From Mansonella perstans (lineage: Eukaryota; Nematoda; Chromadorea; Rhabditida; Onchocercidae): 64,000 bases of DNA. Below the pieces are notes generated by a model. That model had not been told where the DNA came from, did not search any database, and saw only the letters and a program-made list of their open reading frames with translations. This document shows positions 39,898 to 60,108 of the stretch, piece after piece; positions within the stretch are counted from its first letter, which is position 1; every line of letters starts with the position of its first letter. The translations under genes and the position numbers were made by a program. Location of the stretch: NCBI GenBank assembly GCA_037074765.1, contig JBAMDO010000064.1, positions 62,001 to 126,000 on the forward strand, read 5' to 3'.

Positions 39898-40160
39898 CTC
39901 TTCTTCTCATCTCAGGCTCTTTTTCTTCCTCACTGTCCGGCAGAATGGTCCAATCTGCTTTGGATGGCCAATTTTCGATCTCATCAGTATTTTCAGGGAG
40001 AGGAGTCCACTCTACTCCTTCCTTCCGGTTCCTGAAGTATCAATTCCTCCTTCATTTCTTTTCGGGTGTTTTGCCCTTTCAGTTTCTCCAACCTCTTCTC
40101 CGCCTTCTCCAAGCGGATTATGAGCAGACTTTCCTATTGAAAAAATTGCATTTTAAAGTC
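39898..40160 (-). other. Less AT-rich segment of unknown origin abutting the frr remnant
   Basis: The minus strand reads LLIIRLEKAEKRLEKLKGQN and a Glu/Arg-rich continuation up to a stop. In a second frame it reads ENWPSKADWTILPDSEEEKE. Neither looks like ribosome recycling factor. The composition is clearly richer in G and C than the neighbourhood, so this may be a broken coding region, for example a retroelement gag-like remnant or a host exon into which the bacterial piece was joined. No function assigned. Confidence 0.3.
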
Positions 40161-40523
40161 TAGTCTTAAATTTGAGGAACCTACTGTAACTGTTGCTTCT
40201 TACAGCAACAGATTTTTAAAGCGAAAAAAAAGAAAAGAAAAATAAAATATACACTTCCACTATTTCCACCACAAATTCCTGTAATGCATGAAACATTACA
40301 GTAATAATCCAAAACATCGAAAATGTTCAAATTTCATACATATTCACTAAATATTCGTCACGTAAAAAAGAAAAAAAAACGAAGACGACGATAGATTCAT
40401 ATTTACCGATGGTAGATAAAGCACAAAAATGTATTTCCACATTTGAAAATAGCCATAATATTACTTATTACATGGTGCCAAACATAGAATACCTTGCATT
40501 TTCTCTCATCCGTGCTCATAATT

Positions 40524-40660
40524 AAACAATTAAATAAACCAAGAAGAAGAATTTGTCATGGAAACAATTAAATAAACCAAGAAGAACAATTTGTGTTGGA
40601 AAAATTAAATAAACCAAGAACAATTTGTGGTGGAAACTATTAAATAAATCAAGAAGAAAC
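40524..40660. repeat. Tandem repeat, about 34-38 bp unit, about 4 copies
   Basis: Units begin AATTAAATAAACCAAGAAGA and continue with ACAATTTGTGTTGGAAA. The copies differ by small deletions. Confidence 0.85.
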
Positions 40661-43600
40661 TCTACTCTGTCTCTGACAAGAGAACTTTCTTACTCAGAAT
40701 GAGATGCAAATTTACTGATGCATATATGTACCATATAAGAATTACTTCATCTTCTTGTTCATCAGAGATAACAATCTTTGTTCTGATTTGATCTACTTAT
40801 GTTATAATATTTTATGACCAATATATTTCTTCTTTTAGTTTATACAAATTTTCATTGTTTTTTTCAATTAAATGAATGATAAATAATCAAAATAAATATT
40901 ACTTGTAAGCTGCTATTAATAGTGCGCTTATAAATTGAGTCTTCTTCATCGGTTCTTTTCCGATCATTAATTTCTGCTACTTATGAAATCAATGAGAAAG
41001 TTTAATATCATAATGAAATTTTAGAGTTGATTATTGCATTGTCGTAGTAATATTACGATATTATCGAATGACTTCTAAAATTTAAGTAATTTAGTAGTGA
41101 AGCATTGCAAATTTCTCATGCATCTTTTTTTATGTTCACTAAGGTTTGTTTGCATTGCAAATTATGCAACTTTCCATTTAATGACATGCTTGAATTGAAA
41201 ATTTTGAAAAGAGCTTAACAACTAGCATTGAAACTAGTTCAATTGGCCTGTGAAGGAAAGAAGGGCAATGACAATTAGATCGTTAGACGTATCGTGTGGC
41301 ATGCGCCGTGACGGAAAAGAAAATCGAAACTGTTTTGCCATGCGATTTATTAAGTTGATGTGTCCTTAGAAGATCTATTGAAGTAGCTGATTATATTTCA
41401 TTTCACTTCCTTCTTCACTATTTCCTATTCTTCGATTCCGGAACCCTTTTTTTATTGTCATTTTTTTTCACTTAATATAAGTCGCTTTTGAGTTTTTCAC
41501 TCCAAAAACTTTGAAAATATGTAAAGTTTAAAAAGTCAAAATATAATTGGAGTTTCGTTGTTTATGCAAAATTACATGACTTCCAATTATTGTTATTATT
41601 ATAATTGCTGTTATTTATTATTATTGTTACGATCATTGTTGTTATTACCACTGTTTTTGTCGTCATCATTATTGTTATTATTATTATTTCCGTTATTACT
41701 TCTGATATTTTTCCATAATTTAATTGGAGATATCTTCCATTGTATATGCTTTATACGCACAGTTTCATTTTTTTAATTAATGAATTAGACCTAATTTTTT
41801 CTTTCCAATGCAAAGGCAAGATTGGTAAGTTTAATTGATGATGATGAATATCTGAAGGTCTCAGAAGCGTCAAATGCAGTTAGAGCTCAAAGAAATACTT
41901 CGTATTCCAACACACTTTGATTTTCTATTTTTTCCAAAAGAAAGGAGAAAACATTTTTTAAAGAGTTCATATATGTGACATACAAAAGAATATTTTGGAC
42001 GGGAAGTCAACCGTAAAAGAAAACCGATGGAACTGACGTGTGTCAGGAAATTGGTTGAGATATAATACAGTATTCTTCAATGATGGATTCAATAAATTTT
42101 TCTTTTTGTCGACCGATCCGTTGTATAAATTCGATGAATTTAGCGGACGCTTGACGGATCCTCTAGAATTTAACGCATTTAATGGAGATTTAATGGATTC
42201 AATCCATCCAAAATTTGGCATATTCAAACGCCTCCGACAAATTTAACAATTTTTGCCGTATCTGTGAAAAAATGCGCGAAAATTCTATAAATTACTGAAA
42301 TAGTTTATTGGAATCTCTTAATTTTCTGAATTTTGTTTCAATCTTTCCTGTCTTTTTTTGTTTTCAATAAGTAAGTAAAAGGTGAGTAAACCAAGAACAG
42401 TACATTTTTGCATACAAAACTCATTCATTTTAAAAAATCGAAGGGAATTTTGTTTTTTTCCCTCTCATTTAATTTGTAGATTTGTAAAATTTTTTGGGCG
42501 GAATAATCAAAGTAAAGGGCAGAAAAAGAGGGAAAGAATTCTTTTGTCGATTTAGTTTAGATTTATTTATTTTTGTGAAAGGGAGAGGAAAAAAGAATTG
42601 AAAGGAAAGAAATGGAGAAAGAAGAAGAGAGAGAAAGAGAAAGAGATTTAAATAAAAGGGAAATGATAAATTCGATGGTGGAAGGAAGAGAGGTCGGAAA
42701 AAAGCAAAAGGGAGGACAAACAAATTATTTAAAGAAATCATTGGCAAATTTTTTACTTTTTTTGCAAATTATGTATTTGTATTTTGTGGAGGAGAAATGT
42801 ACATTATAATTTATCAAAATGTTGTTTGCTCATTTTTTTTCTGCCGAAAATTTTTGAAATAAATAACAAAGGAAGGGATGAACCGAATTCTTCATCAATT
42901 ATTCTTTAATATAATTATTATCTATTTGTTCATTTGTTTATTTGCTTGTTTACTTGCTTATTCGCTATTTATTTATTTGTTTGCTTGTTTATTTATCCAT
43001 TTATCTGTCTGTTTGTTTTTTGCCCAAATAAATTTCCACTTAATCTTGATACGTTTTCATTTTTTGTTTCTTTTTCCAGAGAATTTTCTAGAGAAATTGC
43101 AATTTAAATTTAGAACTTCCTTTCATTTTTATTTATGTCTTTCTTCCTTTTCATCTATACGTTTCAAGAATTTCAAACATTTTTTATTCATTCTTTTTTG
43201 TTTCTTGTTGAAAAATTTACTAGCAATTTTTTATGCCAAAAATTTTGCTGCTTTTTTTTTTTACTTTTTTGAATTGAAATCCAGAGTTAAAAAATAGGAT
43301 TAAAAAGTGGATTATCCAAGGCTATAAATCAAATATTTTCCAAAATTTCGGAATTTCGTACGAAATTTCGAATTTTATCTTTTTTCTGCCTTTTCCTCAT
43401 TCTAATAATCGTTTTTCAAATTATTAAATAAATTTTCTAATTTACAAAATTTGTACTTAATAAATAAGTATATAATATTAATTTTCTATTTAAAAACATT
43501 AATTGATAAATAATTGTCAAATAGTGTCTGTAACAGGTATTGAAATAAAGTATAATACATACTATCCCACTTTGTAAAACTGTTTGCCGTTTGAAATTTA

Positions 43601-45055
43601 ATCATAGTCATTTGTTTGCTAACTTTCGATTCAAGAAGGTAAAGCAGCAGTCGTTTCCTTGGTGCAGGTAAAGGCAAAGGAAGTTAAAGATGGCCTCAAT
43701 TTATGTTAGCCAATAAAAAATGAACAAACAAATAACAAAAGAAAAATTTCCTCTACCAGCAAAAATGATAGAAAATCCTAGCACTGAACAAACACTTTTT
43801 TTCACTTTAATTGAATTTTTTTATCTTAATTTAATCTGAAATACTTTAATTAGCAACCAAACAATTTGATATGAATTTGGTTCGAATTTTGGATTTTAAA
43901 TGAAATGTATAAATATAATTTAACGCGCATATTTTGTTCAACAATTTAAAATTTTATAAATTTTTTTTCAAGAATTTCTTCACTATCAAATTTTATTGTT
44001 CAAACAATTGTTATTCATTTACATATTTAGATTGAAAAGCATGAGCAATTTCCGCCAAAAATAATGAGTTTTCTAATTGTTTTCTCTCAAATTTAGCAAA
44101 TTTAATCGAAAATTATAATAGTCAACTTGCATCATAATTCCACACGTGGCAATACCTATTTTGCTAAAAAACAAAAAACAGCAGACAATAACAAACAAAA
44201 AACAAAACAAGTAATGGCATAATGATTGGTTGATTTTTGCTATGTAAACTTCCCCAAATCTGTTCATTATCTTCCATTAATTAACTAAATTATTAAAGCA
44301 AATTTCCAACCAACTATTTTCTTGTCATTTCTTGCTGACTTTTCAAACAAAAGTTGAAATTTTCAATCATTTTAATCCAAATTTTATTTTCAAGAAGACA
44401 ATATTACATATTTTAAAATATGACATGAAAATAAGGAAAAAGAATACTTCACCAATTCTGATTATTGAAATAGTATAACATCACTGCGTAATATTCACTA
44501 ACTCTCTGCCTTTTCTTCTTTTCTTTCTCCCTTTCTCTTTCATGAAAAAATTCATGAGGAAATGATTTTAAAAACTTTCTAATTAACTATAATTATCAGC
44601 CTATTTTCACTCAAAATAAATTATAGTTGATGCTGTTGATAACTTTCGATTATTCTTCATTTTGTCTTCTAGTTTTGAAAATAAAAAAAGAATAAATGAT
44701 AAAATTTTAAAATACAATTAAGATTTATAAAATCATTGATTTAATTAAAGAAGAAAAGCAACGGAGGAGAAAATCAATATTCCGAAATCAATAATATTAT
44801 GATGCTAAATTTAATCTCATTTCATTTGTACCATTGTAACAAATAATAACAATAAACAATGTTAATAAAAAAATAATAAGAAAAAAATGAACGAATAAAT
44901 ACATAAATAATGATAATGATGAAGATAATGGTAATAGTAATAATAATAATAACATGCAATTAATCTATGAATAGAAAATAATAGATTTCAATAACTTTAA
45001 TAAAAAAGTTCAATTCATTGTTTCATTCTGAAACGATAAATATCATTACTATCCT
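40661..45055. other. Intergenic, simple-sequence rich, no supported gene
   Basis: Contains ATT/GTT trinucleotide-rich DNA (41590-41700), TTTG/TTTA-rich DNA (42920-43015) and GA-rich DNA (42590-42700). A segment at 42040-42245 is open on both strands, but it has no family match that I recognise and no splice context. Confidence 0.4.
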
Positions 45056-45205
45056 TTACAACGCCATCACGTCATCATCATATGTATTTTCGGTGTCATT
45101 GCCACCTCCCTGTTCACAAATGGCATTCTTGTCACATATTGGACGAGATGAGTCTTCAGCAACCATATCGCCCTCATCACCGATACCGCCTGCACCATTC
45201 ACTTC
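45056..45205 (-). CDS. Candidate acidic C-terminal exon on the minus strand
   Basis: After an acceptor-like GAGCTGTAG the minus strand is open for 49 codons to TAA. It reads EVNGAGGIGDEGDMVAEDSS, then RPICDKNAICEQGGGNDTE, then NTYDDDVMAL. The segment is near 47 percent G+C by eye, against about 28 percent around it, which favours coding sequence. The protein would be an acidic cytoplasmic-type tail. No upstream exon was found; any would have to lie in or beyond the oppositely oriented channel gene that starts at 45610. The plus strand is also open (Ser/Pro-rich), so strand assignment is not certain. Confidence 0.35.
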   Translation of the reverse strand, partial: EVNGAGGIGDEGDMVAEDSSRPICDKNAICEQGGGNDTENTYDDDVMAL

Positions 45206-45609
45206 CTACAGCTCATCAACCTCCGTAACTTCGTATTTCTACATCTTCTCTTAACGGTCATCAACAAGAGCTTATTTATTTTATTTACTACTATTAATAC
45301 TGCTACTATTACATGAACTGATGTAAATATTTTGAATACAAATACGAAAATAAGAAAAGATCAATATTGTTGACCTTGATCAGATCAGATTTTTGCCGCC
45401 ATATATTTGTATTGTTATTTGAAAAACCGTTATTCAGCTAAAACTTGATTAGAATTCTATTATAATTTAATGGTGTAAAATTATGATTCAAAATTTACTG
45501 ATTTTCTTACTATAACAGAAAATCGATAAGTTTCAAAATTTCCAATCGAATTCTCGGAACAAATATAACAATAAAAAAGTAAACAGAGAGACAAATAAAA
45601 ATATTTTCA

Positions 45610-48600
45610 ATGTTGTCACTTCTATGCTTGATATTTATTACTTTATCTATCGATTATTCAACGATCACAGATGCATATGCTGACAATGAAACCTTATTGG
45701 AAACTTATCAGACAATTGGGTAAGTTAATCTTTCTATTTTTTAAAATTTCTCTTTTCCCCTCTCTCTCTCTTTTTACATGTATTCTGTTTCTTGTTAAAT
45801 TTTAAATTTCATTAATGCAAAATTGGAATTAATTAAAAATCGATAAACATTTTCACTTTATTTTCCTCAGCTTAGATATCCCAAATAATTTCAACATCAT
45901 AGTATTTTATAAAAGTATAGTTAGAGTAAATCTCTCTGTTGTCTTCCCTACTAATCTCGCAATCCATCAGTGGAATGCACTTGTTTAATTAGTTGTTTAT
46001 TATTTTCTAGAGTATATCGATAATTCACTTTTTGCACTCTTTGCTTAAATTTTGCCACAAATAAATCTTATAAACAAGAAAATAAAATCAAGTATTATCA
46101 AATAACTTGTTTTATTCTATAATATTTCATTATTTAGAATTTATTATTTAAAATCTGCAATATTTCATTATTACTTAAATTGCAAAATTCCAACGATTCA
46201 TTTTTCGCATTTTGAACAAATAGCAAATTTCATTTTAAATTTTATAATTGACAATATAATTAAACTTTATAAATTTTTTGCTAATTTTAATCATTTTGAA
46301 CAAAATGAAGGAAATGATAACATTTTAAGCAGTTTAATTATCTTTTATCAATTATAAATAACAATGGATAGCATTCAATTAATTTGCACATGAAATTATT
46401 CATGAAGATTATATTCCATTTGTATCCGGATACGGTATATTCCAAACACTTGTAACTCCTGAGACTCTCAGCAACTCTTTATATCGTTTTTTCTCGTCTC
46501 AAATTGCTGGGGCTATGATTATAATCTATGTGAATATAAATTCATTAATTCACAAATTTCATATTCGAGTTTTTCTCTAATAGTCCGGTTTCCAGTCTTT
46601 TTTTGAACTTCCGATTTTTTTTATTATTTTACAAATTTATTTGGTGTAAATATTAAAAAAAGAAGTAAATATGTTAAATATAACTGAACATGGGATTGTT
46701 CTAAATACATTTAAATGCCAACATTTCGATAAAACTATTTTTAATGAAATGGAAATATAATTTAACGAATTGTTCAAATTATGCACTTCATTAAAATCCT
46801 ACAGTATCAGTGCAAAAAAAGTTTTGTTAAGAAATAGTAATTTAAAATTAAACAGCACAAGTAAATTAATTAGGTGGACGAATACACAAATAAACTATTT
46901 GAAATTAGAAAAAATAATCTTAACTTTGAAATTATTTTTCACAAATTAAAAGGCTTGCATTTTGAAATTGCTTCAAATTTATTTATTTATCTGTTTGTTT
47001 TTAAAAGCAGAAAAGATGGAATTTGGAAGGAAAAAGAAGTTTGTCGCTCTTCGAAGAAATGTTTTAATTCCCTGTAATTGAATTTAAAAACTATGGAATT
47101 GCTTTATATATAATGAATTAACCACAACAATTTTATGAATGATTTGAACCAAAGCCTAACGCTGTTGTCGTATTTTCAAGAAAAAAAAATTTCTTAGAAC
47201 TTTCAAAGTTTTATTTAATTTCGCATTGACAATAATTATTCAAGTTTTTCTTCTTGAAATTTTATAAGTAAATTTTTTCCCCAAAAAAATTCAAAAAATA
47301 TTTTAAGAATTAATAAATTTATATTAGAGTCATTTTAGCATATTGCGATGCAAATAATTTTTAATTTAAATTAACACATTTAATCAAATTTATGTAATTG
47401 AATCATGTTCTTCAGGATGTCTTTCGTTTCATGAAAAAAAAAGCAATAAATCATCTCTATGCTCTATTTCCAGAGAAAAATTCATTTTAGTATGAAATTC
47501 ATTCTTGATGTTTTTTTTGGATTTTTTCTAAAAAAAATTTGTTTTAAAATTTAAGGAATGATAAATCATCGAAAAGAATTGATGGACCGAAACGAAAAGA
47601 TTTGAGCGATCGTGAAATTATCGACAATTTACTTCGTAATTATCGATTCCCAGGTATATTATGTACTTTTGCGATAATTCTTATCGGCAAATTTGGGGGA
47701 AAAAAAAAGATAGTCCGGTAAAAGTGGGAAAATAGTCGAAATTTCTAAACTTATTCTAAGCACTTAAAATTCTAAATTATTTTGAATGTGCTCAGATTTA
47801 CAAATACAGGTAAATTGTACGAAATATTTTAATTAAGTGATCCGGATACGACAAGCTTATGCTAATGATAAGGCTAATGATCTTTATGGTCATTTTTACG
47901 TTTTATACAGTACGGGTCATTAAATGCTTCATATGATATGTAATGAAGTAGTAATCATTCATTCGGCTATCGAAAATCCACACCGATATTTCCCGGTATG
48001 TTATGGTGTATGTTATTGTGGGACGTAGTCTGTTAAGCTCCTTCATGGCTTTATTCCTTTTTTTCTTTCATTTCTTCCTTTCTTTTTTTTCTACTTGTTC
48101 ATTTTTAAGAACTTCTAGTATGACAGTATAAAAAATGAACTTGTATACATCTACTTCTCTTACGTGTATATCTATATTCACATATACATTAATAAAAACA
48201 ATAGTTTTTTCTTTACTTTTTTTCTTTATTAAGTAATTAATTGATTAAGTAGGACTTTTGCCTTTCAGATTCATCAGACAATGTAACCATTACTGTACAA
48301 ATTTCAATCGATCGTATATTGAATGACATGGAACATGAGGTAGCAATGATTTTAAGAAAAATGATTTTGAAAACGAAAATTTTTAACATTTATTAATTAG
48401 TACAAACACTATCTCCTTTTTTATTTTCAAATGAATAATTATTAATTTTTATTTTGTAATGTTTGGGAAGACGAAGAGGGAGAAAGAGAAGAAAGATACC
48501 ATAAATTTTAATTCTACTTTTATTTTCTCAGTAATTTTCGTCACAAAGCACAAATAAGTAAATAAAAATGCTTACACTCTTCAAGGCAAATAATACCTTT

Positions 48601-51155
48601 GTGTTATCGGATATATGTATTTGTATATTAGCGCAATATTACGTACGTCTATGATGTACACATTTAGGCAAAATAGTTTCACGTATAGGCAAAATACTTA
48701 TACATATTGACAAAATGATTACACAATGTGAGCATAAACTATTGAGAATGTCAGAAAATGGAAATAAAAAATACTTTTAATTAGTTTATAGTGTAATTTC
48801 TGGTTAACAATAAGGCAAAAATGGATGGAAACGCGATTGGTTTATGAAAAGGAACGACCGAATGGCGGACGTATCCGTTTGCGTTCAAGTGAATAAATTT
48901 CATTTCAACTAAAGTTTTAATATGATTTTTTTTTTTTTTGAGAAAAAAAGTAAAGAGGACAAAGAGATAAAATAATTCATATTCAATCTGTCCATATATT
49001 ACCTGCTGGGAATTATTTGATTATTCCTATTTCTCAGGCTCTTACATTTGGAATCCATTAATTACAATGTTAAATGCACTGGAAGTTCGAACGATTGGAA
49101 AAGAAGAAGTAGAATTGCATAGTAATGGAATGGTCGAAGTAATGCAAAAGTTAATAAATTTTTTTTTATTTGAAACTTTCCTTAAAATTTTACAAATTCG
49201 AAAATGACAAAACGAGAAAGAAGAGGAAAAAAAACGAATGAATGAATGAATGGATAAAATTTCACCAAAAAATTTTTATAAATTTTGACAAAGTCCTATC
49301 CAAAATCCTTCCCTAAACTTTTTATTCAATTTGATAAATTGCCAGCAATAATTATTGAAGGTTGTTGGTGAAAACGATGGAAATTCACGGATTACATTCA
49401 TTTCCATTTGATGAACGAAACTGTTCGTTAATCTTTCACAACGGTGATCATTCATTTGTTCTTTCAAAGTAATTAATTATTAAAAAAAAAATATATATAT
49501 TGTTGAAAATTTAAAGACAAATAGGAATTTAAAGCAATTTTTAAGTCTAGCAGAATTTACGCTAGCAATTGAAAATTCTGATAAAAGTAAGAATTACTGA
49601 TTGATTGATTGATTGGTTTGTCAAAAGGTGAAATCAATTTAAATTTCATTTCATAACAATTAACATTAATGATTCGAAATTAAAACTAATGAGTTCTTCT
49701 ATTGCCTTTTTTCTATTCTTGTAATTTAAAAAAAAAAAAAAAAGAATTTCAGAAGATTCACGAGCTCAATGGACAGGAATCACATCAATTACAGTTTCAA
49801 AAGCTGGCTGGGGTGTATGGGTAGTACTTGGCTGTGAGCGAATTGGTAAAACTATTATTATAAGCCTTAGGAGGTACCTTTTTTTTGATTCTGGAAATTT
49901 CGAAATCTGAGATTTTTTTTATGTTGGATCAAAAAAAGGACAGAAAAGAAAATAGAAGGAAAACTTTGGTTCACTGGAATTTAATTTCAGTTTCTGATTT
50001 GAATAGAATGAGTCGAGTCTCCTGAGCTTCATTAAATTATTCTAAACAACTATCAAAATCTGATCGCTGTTAATTTTTTAAAAACATATCCACATTTAGT
50101 TATTAAAAAAAAAAAAAAACAAAATTCCTTTTTCCTTTTTTCCAAAATCTGATTAAAATGATAACTTCTTTTTCCTAAATTAATTTTATTCCAAAATTTC
50201 ACTGCTATCATTCATTATTACTATTATTGCTGCAGATCAATAATGATATGGATTTGGACATTATACGCGCCAACAATTGTTCTCTTATTCTGCTCCTGGT
50301 TATCACTTTGGGCTAGAAGTTATTTAGCCAAGCAACGCTTTGTTATCAGTAGTACGAGTTTTTTTACTATACTTATCATTGTGAGTGTTGCATTTGATTT
50401 GTTTGAAAAATGAAAAATGGAACAAATAGAAAAAAAACATCGCACATTATTATTTCTCGATAATTCGCGTCATTTTTCTTTTTTTCCGAATTTAAAGCAA
50501 ACATTAAAATACGAAGAAGAAATAATGTTGCATATTAAACTGCAAAAGCTCTTAAATAATCAAATTTCAACGAACTTTTATCGAGAACAAAGTAACATAT
50601 TTTGAATTGAAACTTAAAATTGCATTCAGCTTGATAAATTAATTAAAATTTGCTTGATACATTTTACAATTAGCACTTCTAATAATTATCAATACCTTTT
50701 AGGTTATCAGTAATAACTGGTGTGTCACACGAACATCCTATCTGAAAGCCATTGATATTTGGAATATACAAATTGTTGCATCGGCATTTCTCATCGTTCT
50801 GCAGTCTGTTTTAATCAATAAGAAAACGAAGGACAAGCAAAAAACACCGAAACGAACATATGTAAATTATCGAAATTGCACATTAAAATTTCACACTATT
50901 CATTTCTGATTAAAAAAAAATTTTTAAATGCAATCATTACTTTCAAACTATGCTATCTGTTTACGAACAATAACAATGACAATACAACAATAAAATTATA
51001 ACAACAATAATAATGCAATAATAATAATTATTATAGCAACAATAATTACTGTTATAGAACAATAATAATAATAATTAATAATAATAATTAATAATAATAA
51101 TCAATAATAATAATAATAATCATAATAATAATAATAATAATAAACAATAATAATG

Positions 51156-51244
<89 letters not shown>

Positions 51245-51478
51245 TAATAGTAATAATAATAATAATAATAAGGTGAACTTTTCTAGAACTTTGGTGATGA
51301 ATGTAACGAGAAGACGAAATGGTTCAATGAAATGCCTTATTATGCCCATTTGCCGGAACGTCAACCGGCAGCTTTGATGAAAATTGCCGATCACATCTTT
51401 CGCATTATGCTACCAATTGCATTCCTGATCATTTACGTTCTTTATTTTACCTATTATGCTTATCTTAATAAAAGTTGA
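45610..51478 (+). CDS. Cys-loop ligand-gated ion channel subunit (divergent nematode lgc type)
   Basis: Pentameric receptor-channel subunit of 395 residues at the plasma membrane; ligand unknown. Exons: 45610-45719, 47556-47653, 48269-48339, 48792-48888, 49038-49149, 49361-49443, 49753-49873, 50236-50380, 50703-50861 and 51287-51478; all phases agree. Signal peptide at 1-25 (MLSLLCLIFITLSIDYSTITDAYA). The extracellular domain has VTITVQISIDRI, the loop-D-like RQKWMETRLVYE, a SYIWNPLI block (usual Trp-x-Pro), and HGLHSFPFDERNC at 172-184. M1 (about 233-256) is WIWTLYAPTIVLLFCSWLSL; M2 (about 264-282) contains VISSTSFFTILIIV; M3 contains SYLKAIDIWNIQIV; M4 is the last 25 residues. The M3-M4 loop is short and basic. 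The first loop cysteine is replaced by Glu170, leaving only C184. M2 lacks the PAR motif of anion channels, so selectivity is unclear. Confidence 0.88.
51059..51271. repeat. (AAT)n microsatellite in the last intron of the channel gene
   Basis: Nearly pure AAT/ATA trinucleotide repeat with a few variants (TAG, AATC), ending about 16 bp before the acceptor of the final exon. It yields poly-Ile and poly-Asn open frames that are artefacts. Confidence 0.95.
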
Positions 51479-51618
51479 AAAAAAATATGTTATGAAATTT
51501 ATCGCAATGATCTCATTTCTTGAGAAAAAGAAAATTTCAAAATTTCATGAAAAATTAAACTTTTCAACAATTGAAATAACTATTCTTGTTTCCGTTTTAC
51601 TGTTGTGAATTTGTTTCA

Positions 51619-51624
51619 AATAAA
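51619..51624 (+). promoter_or_regulatory. Polyadenylation signal AATAAA
   Basis: AATAAA lies 141 bases after the stop codon of the channel gene, a plausible cleavage signal for it. Confidence 0.5.
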
Positions 51625-52888
51625 ATATTGTCTAGTACATTAGATCACAAGTAGCAGGCAGAATTGAGCACTGGAATGTTTCATAAATTCTATAATTAAA
51701 TTATTACTAATTAGACAATTAGGCTATTATTAACACAAAATAACAGAAAAACTAGAATAAAAGAAAAAAAAGAGCAAATGAAAGAAGTTTGACTGATTTG
51801 CCATATTTATTTTTCATGGGTAAACGCAATGTCAACAACATACAAAATATATTAAAATACATTCACCAATAAGTCATATTTCCATACAAAAAAGGTAATG
51901 AACTTTATAAAACATTAACAGCATTGTGGAACTTTACTGTTCAAGCTGCTGTTTTTTAGATTTCAAATTGGCATAGATAATGGAATATTGAAACTTCGTA
52001 ATGAAATAAACAATTGGCATCTTGAATATCATTCATGATTCATGCTTTTCCATCAAACGATAGCCAAAATATAAATAATAGCGCTCGTTATCATTTGCAC
52101 TCAATTTAATTTTCGTTAGTATATTTAAGTTTTGAAAAAGAAATCAATATTCTAAAAATTCATTGCTAAAATTAATTTTTATCCTAAAAATTCATTGCAT
52201 AAATACTAGAAAATGTCAATTGAAGACTGCAATATTTGTTTTATTTCGCAAGAAATCAATTCCAAATCGACAAATTACGTCTCCAGGTCACCAGGTTTCA
52301 AATTTTCAATGAAATTAAACAAAAAAAAAACAAAAAAACAGATGAGAGGTAACAATAAACAAACGACCAGCACAGTATGGTCATGAAAATCAAACTGTGC
52401 AATAAAATAATTAACTGATAAATCTTTGGATTTCAGTTCACATTGCCAAGAAAAACAGAAGGAATATCAGACTAAATGAATCACAAAATATCTCTTGCAC
52501 CGCCTTTAATGAAGAAAGCCATGTTTCTTTGTATGAATAAAACATTGATAACATTATTGAAATCATGCTTCGGAATAAATATGGCTACGATTTCCATGTT
52601 ACGGATAGCCCTTCGTTGCTATTCCATCCTGAAATTTCAGCTGCTTCATAAGTAAGGTTTTGAAAGCCTATCTCAAAAAGTTTTATGTTGCGAGTTTCAA
52701 AAATTTTGATTGCATATCTTCAATCTTTGGAATTACTGAAACTGCCGGGTGAATATTTCCAAACTAAGTTTTCACAAACCAGTTCGACTAGTGCGATCAA
52801 ACTCATAGTACATCTAGAGATCAAGGAGATGATAAATAGCGTTGGTTTTTGCTCTTTCTTTTATAAAATTTTCTTCTAATCTAATTAA
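51625..52888. other. Intergenic between convergent channel and zinc-transporter genes
   Basis: AT-rich with a less AT-rich part at about 52440-52860. Short frames there (for example a 56-codon plus-strand frame starting near 52476, and 52685-52879) have no recognisable family signature and no clear splice context. Possibly 3' UTR or a decayed sequence. Confidence 0.4.

Positions 52889-60108
<7,220 letters not shown>

Noticed and set aside
42040..42246. Open frames on both strands, with GGATCC-TCTAGA adjacent sites suggesting cloning-vector polylinker
   Set aside because: Only the two restriction sites match; flanking bases are not vector-like, and the translations match no family I know.
51101..51394. 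Poly-Ile and poly-Asn open frames
   Set aside because: Products of the AAT trinucleotide repeat in an intron of the channel gene; only 51287-51394 is part of a real exon, in another frame and strand context.
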